From: DATDOY01 sp035293045
GTDB lineage: Bacteria > Actinomycetota > Acidimicrobiia > IMCC26256 > JACPCJ01
NCBI GenBank assembly: GCA_035293045.1
Contig: DATDOY010000193.1
Span: forward strand, 1-6,043
Direction of reading: 5' to 3'
DNA: 6,043 nt
Shown: in pieces, positions 1 to 6,043 of the stretch
How the letters are laid out: each line of letters begins with the position of its first letter
How positions within the stretch are numbered: the first letter of the stretch is position 1
Made by a program: the position numbers and the translations under genes
The notes under the pieces: model-generated
The model's database searches: none
What the model was told of the DNA's origin: nothing
Seen by the model: the letters and a program-made list of their open reading frames with translations, nothing else

Positions 1-204
1 GTCGAAGACCTGTTCGACATCCTCGATCAAGTGAACCGGACCGGCACGGCGATCCTGATTGTCGAACAGTTCGTTCACATGGCTCTTGCCAATACGCACC
101 GAGCGTACGTCCTGCAAAAGGGCGAGGTTGTTGCAGCCGAGAACTCGTCGAAGCTCCTCGGGGATGAATCCCTCGTGGCGTCGTACTTGGGTGGGGAAAC
201 ATGA
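1..204 (+). CDS. livF: Branched-chain amino acid ABC transporter ATP-binding protein, LivF type (C-terminal part)
   Basis: Only the last 67 codons are present, open from base 1 to the TGA at 202-204; Walker A, the ABC signature and Walker B lie outside the window. The visible part fits the end of a LivF-family ATPase: a helix (VEDLFDILDQVNRTG), then the strand and switch region ILIVEQ at fragment residues 18-23, then AYVLQKGEVV at 35-44 and a terminal SYLGGE. LivF proteins typically carry VEQ here, with Gln where LivG and many other ABC ATPases have the H-loop His, and end in a YLG-type motif. By family knowledge it would hydrolyse ATP on the cytoplasmic face of a LivFGHM importer for branched-chain amino acids or related substrates such as urea or amides; the substrate cannot be told from this fragment. 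Its stop overlaps the next start (ATGA), suggesting translational coupling. Confidence 0.82.
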   Translation, partial: VEDLFDILDQVNRTGTAILIVEQFVHMALANTHRAYVLQKGEVVAAENSSKLLGDESLVASYLGGET

Positions 205-860
205 AGCGCGTCGCGATCGGAGCGGCGATCGTCGTCGCCGCGGTCGCGGCGCTCCCGCTGTCGGGAGTCGTCGATCTTGGCGGAGATGACGGTCCCGACG
301 AATCTCGCACCGAGCGGACGAGTCTGGACGGCCGGCCGCTTCGGGCCGGCGAGGATTGGAACGGGACCGGCGTTGCGGGATCCCTGAGCGAGCAGACCGG
401 TGGCGCTTCGGGCGACGGCTCAGGAGGGGCGGACGGCGGAGGCACCGCCACTGGGGCTACGCCCGCGACCACTCCCTACGGGTGCGCCGGAACGGAGCAA
501 GAGGATCCGCCCCCCGAGTTCGCCAATCCGCTCGGGGGCACGCCCAACAACGACTTTGTCCTGAAGGCGACGATCACGCCGCTGCGCGGGGACGCCGGCT
601 CCGAGGTGACGATCGATGTCGTCGCGGTGGGCGAGCCCAAGGCGCTCGCCGTCATCGCCGCATCGTTCTACGACCAGGAGGATCACGGGATGAAGGCCGC
701 CAAGTTCACCGACGCGACCGGGCGCGCCCAGTTCAAGGGTCCCATCCCGCGAGACGCTCCGATCGGGTGGGCTGCGATCGCGGTTTCGGTCTCGACCCGA
801 GACAACGAGTCCGCCGTGGACATTCTCAACTTCATCGTGACCGGACCCGGCTGCGACTGA
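201..860 (+). CDS. Exported protein of unknown function with Gly/Ser/Thr linker and Cys-bracketed beta-type domain
   Basis: The family is not recognised. The 219-aa product starts MKRVAIGAAIVVAAVAALPL, a short basic end followed by a hydrophobic stretch (about residues 4-24) typical of a signal peptide or N-terminal anchor. No lipobox Cys follows, so a lipoprotein is unlikely. Residues 25-65 are polar and acidic; 66-92 form a low-complexity Gly/Ser/Thr/Ala linker. Residues 93-219 look like a beta-sandwich: alternating strands (DFVLKATITP, SEVTIDVVAV, ALAVIAASFY, AAIAVSVSTR, AVDILNFIVT) and only two cysteines, Cys95 and Cys218, which bracket the domain and may form a disulfide outside the cell. 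The ATG overlaps the LivF stop (ATGA) and is preceded by a G-rich weak Shine-Dalgarno (GGTGGGG), so it is probably co-translated with the transporter operon. A role with the transporter is only suggested by position. Confidence 0.75.
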   Translation: MKRVAIGAAIVVAAVAALPLSGVVDLGGDDGPDESRTERTSLDGRPLRAGEDWNGTGVAGSLSEQTGGASGDGSGGADGGGTATGATPATTPYGCAGTEQEDPPPEFANPLGGTPNNDFVLKATITPLRGDAGSEVTIDVVAVGEPKALAVIAASFYDQEDHGMKAAKFTDATGRAQFKGPIPRDAPIGWAAIAVSVSTRDNESAVDILNFIVTGPGCD

Positions 861-884
861 TCGGTCAGAGCGCTGAAGCCGTCG

Positions 885-2375
885 CTACCGGCGCCGGCGA
901 GTCGTGGTCGGTGGCGCGGGACAGGTGCCGACGCTGACGTTGAGTTCCGGCGAGATCGCCGTCTTGCCCAACGCATCGGTCGCCGCGACGGTGAGGGTCA
1001 CCGAGCCTTCAGGGAACGGCCCGAGGGTGGCCGTCCACAGGCCGTCGACCAGCGAGAGTGGCACGTCGCCGAGCGACGTCTTGGCCACGACCGAGGCGAG
1101 TTCAGACGTCGCCGCGACGGTCGCATTGATCGTGGTCGTCGACACCTTGCCTTCCGCGGTGGTGCAGCCGTCGGGGACGAGGTCAGGCGGATCGAGGACG
1201 ACGCCGAGGATCTGCGGACCGCGAGGGATCTCGGCGGTGATGTCGATCTCAGTCGTCGCCCCTCCGCCGCGGACCCGAACGGTTGTGACGATGGCGCCCT
1301 CGGGCGCGGTGATCCGGTCGAGGCGGAATGCGAGTTCGGCCTGTTCACCGACGCCGACGCGACCCGAGGTGGGAGTGACGGTCAGCCACGGCACGTCGAC
1401 CTCGACCCGGTAGTCGACGGCGCGGTCGGCCGCATTGCGGATCGACGCCGTTCCCTCGTTGCGGTCGGTGCCGAGATCGACCGTGCGGGTTTCGGCCGTG
1501 AGGACAGGGAGGACCGTGGTCGCGGTCGCATCGATGGTCGACTCCGAGTCTTCGCCGACGAACTGCACGGCGATGAGCGAGCCCGCCAAGACGACGAGGA
1601 TCATCACCGCGACGAGCGCCATCCAGCGCCGGCGCCGACGGGACGCTTCCTGTGCTTCGACGTCTTCCTTCTCCCAGAGGTGGCCGACCGCGTCGTGCAG
1701 GGCCTCGGGAGCGGGCCGGGCAGGGATGGCGTCGAGCATCGAGGTGACCGCCGATAACCCGAGCCGACGATCGGTGCAGAGCGAGCACTCCTCGAGATGG
1801 GCGTCCACTCGCTCGGCGAGCGGCGCGAGCCGGTCCGGCGGCGGATCGCCGAGCGCCTCGCGCAGGCGCGGGCAGGTGTCGTGGCCGATGCGGGCGAGCA
1901 CATAGTGCCCGAGCAGGTGGTCGGCGGCGGTCGAGGCGTCGCGCACGACGCCCGCCACGAAAGGTTCGGCGACATCGAGGGCCGAGGCGAGGTCGTCGCC
2001 CTCGAGCCGGCGCCGAACGGCGAGGTCGAGGACGGCCCGGTCGGCGGGCTCGACGCCGTCGAGGACGCTGAGCGCGATGCTCTCGATCATGGCCACCGGC
2101 AGGTCGGCTGGTGCCGGAAGTGCGGCGTTTACATCGATAACGGCGTCTTCGGGCGACTCCGCGCGGGTGATGGCCGCGGTCCTTACCCGGGCGAAGAGGT
2201 CGGGTGCCTGCACCGAACCGGGATCGATGCGCGACAGGGCTTCCCGCACGGCGGCATCGGCGGCCTCGGGATCCCAGGTGGTCGTGAGGGCGAAGTCGAA
2301 CAGCGCATCGACGAGCTCGCGCGAAAGCGCGGTCGAGCGTGACGAAGGGGAGGGGCTCCGAGCCGGGACCGGCAT
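885..2375 (-). CDS. Membrane protein: degenerate sigma-factor-like domains, anti-sigma zinc motif, TM helix, two extracellular Ig/BACON-like domains
   Basis: The product is 496 aa from the ATG at 2375. Residues about 17-69 resemble sigma region 2 (LFDFALTTTWDPEAADAAVREAL, shown here as LFDFAL...DPEAADAAVREAL). Residues about 107-154 resemble the region 4 helix-turn-helix (VEPADRAVLDLAVRR, then LEGDDLASALDV). Cys168, His193, Cys197 and Cys200 give a C-x24-H-x3-C-x2-C pattern almost identical in spacing to zinc-binding anti-sigma factors such as RsrA. A basic run (residues 246-250) precedes one TM helix (about 252-273), so the N-terminus should be cytoplasmic. Outside lie a BACON-like domain (about 294-383, with PWLTVTPTSGRVG) and a second Ig-like domain (about 388-485) bracketed by Cys404 and Cys485, then a Thr/Arg tail. 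Inferred role: transcription-related or envelope-sensing regulator; DNA binding is unproven because both sigma-like parts are divergent. A TTG at 2408 would add 11 residues, but no good Shine-Dalgarno precedes it and it lies upstream of the candidate -10. Confidence 0.8.
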   Translation of the reverse strand: MPVPARSPSPSSRSTALSRELVDALFDFALTTTWDPEAADAAVREALSRIDPGSVQAPDLFARVRTAAITRAESPEDAVIDVNAALPAPADLPVAMIESIALSVLDGVEPADRAVLDLAVRRRLEGDDLASALDVAEPFVAGVVRDASTAADHLLGHYVLARIGHDTCPRLREALGDPPPDRLAPLAERVDAHLEECSLCTDRRLGLSAVTSMLDAIPARPAPEALHDAVGHLWEKEDVEAQEASRRRRRWMALVAVMILVVLAGSLIAVQFVGEDSESTIDATATTVLPVLTAETRTVDLGTDRNEGTASIRNAADRAVDYRVEVDVPWLTVTPTSGRVGVGEQAELAFRLDRITAPEGAIVTTVRVRGGGATTEIDITAEIPRGPQILGVVLDPPDLVPDGCTTAEGKVSTTTINATVAATSELASVVAKTSLGDVPLSLVDGLWTATLGPFPEGSVTLTVAATDALGKTAISPELNVSVGTCPAPPTTTRRRR

Positions 2376-2383
2376 CGCCCGAG

Positions 2384-2413
2384 AGTGTACGGAGCGATCA
2401 CCTGGCAATCGAA
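2384..2413 (-). promoter_or_regulatory. Candidate promoter of the minus-strand sigma/anti-sigma-like gene
   Basis: Read on the minus strand, TACACT (2389-2384) is a good actinobacterial -10, and a weak -35-like TTCGAT (2413-2408) lies 18 bp upstream. Only 8 bases separate the -10 from the ATG at 2375, so a start about 7 bases past the -10 would fall at or just before the ATG, giving a leaderless or nearly leaderless mRNA. Such mRNAs are common in actinobacteria, and no Shine-Dalgarno is seen here. This is a motif match only. Confidence 0.35.
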
Positions 2414-2414
2414 G

Positions 2415-2432
2415 CCACGCGGCTCAGCGTGG
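2415..2432. repeat. Inverted repeat CCACGC-N6-GCGTGG between divergent promoters
   Basis: CCACGC at 2415-2420 and GCGTGG at 2427-2432 are perfect 6-bp arms around a 6-bp spacer. The site lies just upstream of the candidate -35 of the minus-strand gene and about 40 bp upstream of the str -35. The size and position fit a dimeric regulator operator, but in GC-rich DNA 6-bp arms can arise by chance. Confidence 0.3.
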
Positions 2433-2444
2433 GAGCGGGCTCCC
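2431..2444. repeat. Short perfect palindrome (GGGAGCGGGCTCCC) between divergent promoters
   Basis: GGGAGC and GCTCCC flank two bases, or as a hairpin GGGAG/CTCCC with a CGGG loop. It overlaps the end of the preceding inverted repeat by two bases. No T-run follows on either strand, so it is not a good intrinsic terminator. It may be part of the same operator region. Confidence 0.25.
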
Positions 2445-2471
2445 CATCCTGGTGGCGGTGATGGTCGTGAG

Positions 2472-2500
2472 TTGATCACGAAGGGTGAAATCCCTATGCT
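2472..2500 (+). promoter_or_regulatory. Main promoter of the str operon (rpsL-rpsG-fusA-tuf)
   Basis: TTGATC at 2472-2477 (4 of 6 to TTGACA), an optimal 17-bp spacer and TATGCT at 2495-2500 (4 of 6 to TATAAT, keeping the key T1, A2 and T6) form the best sigma-70/sigA-type promoter in the window. Transcription would begin near 2506-2508, giving a leader of about 105 bases before the rpsL GTG. It faces downstream into the ribosomal genes and back-to-back with the minus-strand gene. Confidence 0.65.
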
Positions 2501-2513
2501 GGCAGGTCGCTGA

Positions 2514-2534
2514 GCACCCCGGAGTTGGGGGTGC
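2514..2534 (+). promoter_or_regulatory. Hairpin near the 5' end of the str operon leader
   Basis: GCACCCC (2514-2520) pairs perfectly with GGGGTGC (2528-2534) around a 7-base loop, beginning about 7 bases after the predicted transcription start. No T-run follows, so it is more likely an mRNA-stabilising or regulatory 5' structure than a terminator. Its match to any known ribosomal-protein leader is unknown. Confidence 0.4.
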
Positions 2535-2612
2535 CCGCTTGGGAACCCCGGTTTCTCTCGCGGTGCTCATTCGCGTGCATCGGTAGGCAGCCAGAACCAG
2601 ATCGGAAAGCGC

Positions 2613-2984
2613 GTGCCCACGATTCAGCAGTTGGTCCGCAAGGGCCGGATCGACAAGACCAAGAAGGTGAAGACGGCGGCCCTCAAGGGGTCACCGCAGC
2701 GTCGTGGCGTGTGCACGCGCGTCTACACCCAGACCCCCAAGAAGCCGAACTCCGCGCTCCGCAAGGTCGCGCGCGTCCGGCTCACCTCGGGCGTCGAGAT
2801 TACGGCGTACATCCCCGGTGAGGGGCACAACCTCCAGGAGCACTCGATCGTCATGGTGCGCGGAGGTCGGGTGCGCGACCTGCCGGGCGTTCGCTACAAG
2901 GTCATCCGCGGCACCCTCGACGCCAGCGGCGTGTCCGATCGCAAGCAGGCCCGCAGCCGCTACGGCGCCAAGCGAGAGAAGTAG
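2613..2984 (+). CDS. rpsL: 30S ribosomal protein S12
   Basis: The 123-aa product has the usual bacterial S12 length and is collinear with the family: MPTIQQLVRKGR at the start, RGVCTRVYT (31-39), the decoding-centre loop TPKKPNSALRKV (41-52), GEGHNLQEHS (69-78), RGGRVRDLPGVRY (83-95) and the terminal SDRKQARSRYGAK. S12 sits at the 30S decoding site, monitors codon-anticodon pairing and controls accuracy. Translation starts at GTG, with GGAAAG at 2604-2609 as a close Shine-Dalgarno. Lys43, the main streptomycin-resistance position, is kept, but position 88 is Arg (CGC at 2874-2876) instead of the Lys of E. coli and M. tuberculosis. Asp89, the residue that is methylthiolated in E. coli, is present. 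It is first in the str operon, 9 bases before rpsG. Confidence 0.98.
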   Translation: MPTIQQLVRKGRIDKTKKVKTAALKGSPQRRGVCTRVYTQTPKKPNSALRKVARVRLTSGVEITAYIPGEGHNLQEHSIVMVRGGRVRDLPGVRYKVIRGTLDASGVSDRKQARSRYGAKREK

Positions 2985-2993
2985 GAGAGCACG

Positions 2994-3464
2994 ATGCCGC
3001 GCCGAGGAGCCGCACCACGGCGGGACTTGCCCGCCGATCCCATCCACAAGTCCGTGCTGGTCACGCAGTTCATCAACAAGATCCTGCTGCGCGGCAAGCG
3101 TTCCCGCGCTGAAGAGATCGTCTATACCGCGCTCAACTCGATCGGCGAGAAGGCGGGCGGCGAGCCCGTCACGGTCCTGAAGCGCGCCGTCGACAACGTG
3201 CGTCCCCAACTCGAGGTCAAGAGCCGACGCGTCGGTGGGGCCACCTATCAGGTCCCGGTCGAGGTTCGACCCCGGCGTGCCACCACGCTCGCCGTGCGCT
3301 GGATCGTCGACAACGCCAGGTCTCGGCGCGAGAAGACAATGGCCGAGCGCCTCGCGAACGAACTGCTCGATGCGAGCAATTCGACCGGCGCCTCGGTGAA
3401 AAAGCGCGAGGACATGCAGAAGATGGCCGAAGCGAACAAGGCGTTTGCCCACTACCGCTGGTAG
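2994..3464 (+). CDS. rpsG: 30S ribosomal protein S7
   Basis: The product is 156 aa, the standard length for bacterial S7. Family blocks are in order: PRRGAAPRRDLPADP at the N-terminus, VTQFINKILLRGKR (23-36), EVKSRRVGGATYQVPVEV (74-91), EKTMAERLANELLDA (113-127) and the terminal KMAEANKAFAHYRW. S7 binds the 3' major domain of 16S rRNA, starts assembly of the 30S head and lies near the mRNA exit and E-site tRNA. The ATG follows the rpsL stop by 9 bases, and the GGAGAG Shine-Dalgarno (2984-2989) overlaps that stop, so the two genes are surely co-transcribed. In E. coli S7 represses its own operon through the rpsL-rpsG spacer; the 9-base spacer here leaves no room for such a site. The following gap to fusA is unusually long and structured. 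Confidence 0.98.
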   Translation: MPRRGAAPRRDLPADPIHKSVLVTQFINKILLRGKRSRAEEIVYTALNSIGEKAGGEPVTVLKRAVDNVRPQLEVKSRRVGGATYQVPVEVRPRRATTLAVRWIVDNARSRREKTMAERLANELLDASNSTGASVKKREDMQKMAEANKAFAHYRW

Positions 3465-3469
3465 GAGCC

Positions 3470-3487
3470 CCACGCAGGTGTGCGTGG
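3470..3487 (+). promoter_or_regulatory. Hairpin directly after rpsG
   Basis: CCACGCA (3470-3476) pairs perfectly with TGCGTGG (3481-3487) around a GGTG loop, starting 6 bases after the rpsG stop. AG (3466-3467) and CT (3488-3489) can add two more pairs across a CC bulge. The following bases are not T-rich, so a classical intrinsic terminator is unlikely; it may protect the rpsL-rpsG transcript end, pause polymerase or be a protein-binding site. Confidence 0.4.
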
Positions 3488-3519
3488 CTGCCTTGTCATA
3501 CGAGGGCAGACACTCACAC

Positions 3520-3525
3520 AGGAGG
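3520..3525 (+). promoter_or_regulatory. Strong Shine-Dalgarno not belonging to rpsG or fusA
   Basis: AGGAGG at 3520-3525 is the strongest ribosome binding site match in the window, yet it lies 195 bases before fusA. The first in-frame conventional start after it is GTG 3538, 12 bases away, which is longer than ideal; a CTG at 3532 lies at 6 bases. It suggests ribosome loading inside the rpsG-fusA gap. Confidence 0.35.
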
Positions 3526-3537
3526 CGAAGACTGTCC

Positions 3538-3585
3538 GTGACTGTGACCCACAACAAGACGGCTCGGAAGGAACCCCGCGGCTAG
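3538..3585 (+). CDS. Candidate 15-codon leader peptide between rpsG and fusA
   Basis: A short open frame runs from GTG 3538 to TAG 3585 and would encode MTVTHNKTARKEPRG, a basic 15-mer. It follows AGGAGG at 3520-3525 and ends 27 bases before a strong hairpin (3613-3645), the arrangement seen in leader-peptide attenuators. The codons show no run of one amino acid that would mark classical amino-acid attenuation. Its last codons (3576-3582) can pair with 3661-3667, so a ribosome on this frame could change the downstream fold. Chance occurrence of so short a frame is quite possible; no conservation data are available. Confidence 0.25.
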   Translation: MTVTHNKTARKEPRG

Positions 3586-3612
3586 CGGCGCATCGACGTC
3601 GCGGTAGTCGCG

Positions 3613-3645
3613 GGCCGGGCCCACCTGCAAAGGGGGCGCCCGGCC
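3613..3645 (+). terminator. Strong GCAA-tetraloop hairpin upstream of fusA; candidate attenuator or terminator
   Basis: GGCCGGGC (3613-3620) and GCCCGGCC (3638-3645) form a perfect 8-bp GC stem. The interior continues CC/GG (3621-3622 with 3635-3636, C3637 bulged), one A-G mismatch, then CCT/AGG (3624-3626 with 3631-3633), closed by GCAA (3627-3630), a GNRA tetraloop. So nearly all 33 bases are paired. The tail GTTTCGCG has only three Ts, so termination may be partial, as is often the case for hairpins in GC-rich actinobacteria. It may reduce read-through from rpsG into fusA or act as a processing or binding element. Confidence 0.5.
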
Positions 3646-3719
3646 GTTTCGCGTAACGAGGCCGCGGACCGCCGCCGACCACCCGATTCCATCCAAGAAC
3701 GAGACGTAAGGCAGCAGCG

Positions 3720-5839
<2,120 letters not shown>

Positions 5840-5840
<1 letters not shown>

Positions 5841-5855
5841 GCCTCCAACAAGGCC
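5840..5855 (+). repeat. Small hairpin at the fusA stop
   Basis: GGCCT (5840-5844) can pair with AGGCC (5851-5855) around a 6-base loop, with the first base inside the fusA TAG. Five pairs and no T-run make it a weak structure; it may be chance. The fusA-tuf spacer otherwise shows only the tuf ribosome binding site. Confidence 0.2.
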
Positions 5856-5903
5856 GAGCGGTCGTCCAGAGCGGAATCAGAGAGAAGCACGAGGGGTATC
5901 TCC

Positions 5904-6043
5904 ATGGGTAAGGCGAAGTTCGAGCGGTCCAAGCCGCACCTCAACATCGGCACCATCGGTCACATCGACCATGGCAAGACCACGCTGACGGCGGCCATCA
6001 CCAAGGTGCTGGCCGACAAGAACCCCAACGTCACCTTCACCGC
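5904..6043 (+). CDS. tuf: Elongation factor Tu (N-terminal part, cut by window end)
   Basis: The first 46 codons are present and run off the window end. The start MGKAKFERSKPHLNIGTIG is typical of actinobacterial EF-Tu, followed by the G1 loop GHIDHGKT (residues 19-26), with Ile where E. coli EF-Tu has Val, and then TLTAAITKVLADK. EF-Tu in its GTP form carries aminoacyl-tRNA to the ribosomal A site. The ATG is preceded by GAGGGG at 5891-5896 with a 7-base spacer, a strong ribosome binding site suited to one of the most abundant proteins in the cell. No promoter was recognised in the 63-bp fusA-tuf spacer, so it is presumably expressed from the str operon promoter, though a tuf-specific promoter inside fusA is known in some actinobacteria and cannot be excluded. 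Confidence 0.97.
   Translation, partial: MGKAKFERSKPHLNIGTIGHIDHGKTTLTAAITKVLADKNPNVTFT

Noticed and set aside
888..917. GC-rich inverted repeats (CCGGCGCCGG, and GCGCC...GGCGC) near the convergent gene ends as a bidirectional terminator
   Set aside because: They lie inside the 3' coding end of the minus-strand gene, need a 2x2 internal loop, and have no T-run on either side; support is too weak.
1797..2342. A 181-codon plus-strand open frame within the membrane regulator gene
   Set aside because: The minus-strand frame shows coherent domains, a zinc motif and a TM helix; this frame shows none and no ribosome binding site was evident.
2406..2408. TTG 2408 as the start of the minus-strand gene
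   Set aside because: There is no Shine-Dalgarno, the added residues show no domain, and it would lie upstream of the candidate -10; ATG 2375 is preferred though not proven.
3493..3521. TTGTCA as the -35 of a separate fusA promoter
   Set aside because: The hexamer matches 5 of 6 to TTGACA, but no acceptable -10 is found 16-18 bases downstream.
2691..3557. A 288-codon minus-strand open frame over rpsL, rpsG and the following gap
   Set aside because: It is antisense to two unambiguous ribosomal protein genes, shows no recognisable domain, and is a GC-bias shadow.
3577..3650. A tRNA or other known RNA gene in the rpsG-fusA gap
   Set aside because: There is no T-loop motif, no anticodon arm of proper length and no cloverleaf; only the hairpins described are supported.

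Overview
This GC-rich window comes from an actinobacterium. GTG/TTG starts, heavy use of G/C-ending codons and an S12 that begins MPTIQQLVRKGR all fit that phylum. A deep-branching class such as Acidimicrobiia is plausible, but this is an inference from overall impression and no phylogeny was run.

Layout. (1) 1-860, plus strand: the last 67 codons of a LivF-type branched-chain amino acid ABC transporter ATPase. Its stop overlaps (ATGA) the start of a 219-aa exported protein of unknown function with a Gly/Ser/Thr linker and a Cys-bracketed beta-type domain. (2) 885-2375, minus strand, convergent with the exported protein: a large one-pass membrane protein. It appears to join a degenerate sigma-factor-like N-terminus (region 2-like and region 4-like), an RsrA-type zinc-binding anti-sigma motif, one transmembrane helix and two extracellular Ig/BACON-like domains. 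(3) 2376-2612: a divergent control region with a convincing sigma-70-type promoter for the ribosomal operon (TTGATC, 17-bp spacer, TATGCT), a weaker candidate for the minus-strand gene, two inverted repeats and a leader hairpin. (4) 2613-6043, plus strand: the str operon, rpsL (S12), rpsG (S7), fusA (EF-G) and the start of tuf (EF-Tu), cut by the window end.

The str genes supply the decoding centre (S12), the small-subunit head (S7), the translocase (EF-G) and the aminoacyl-tRNA carrier (EF-Tu), and are normally co-transcribed. Two details are unusual. S12 has Arg at position 88, where E. coli and M. tuberculosis have Lys; the same change (K88R) gives streptomycin resistance in those species. 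The rpsG-fusA gap of 255 bp is long and structured: a hairpin just after rpsG, a strong Shine-Dalgarno upstream of a 15-codon open frame, and a 33-nt near-perfect hairpin closed by a GCAA tetraloop, together resembling a leader/attenuator in front of fusA.

The best candidates for something little described are the sigma/anti-sigma/sensor-like fusion protein divergent from the str promoter and the structured rpsG-fusA leader. No mobile elements, CRISPR arrays, tRNA or rRNA genes were seen, and no gene-free stretch exceeds 300 bases.
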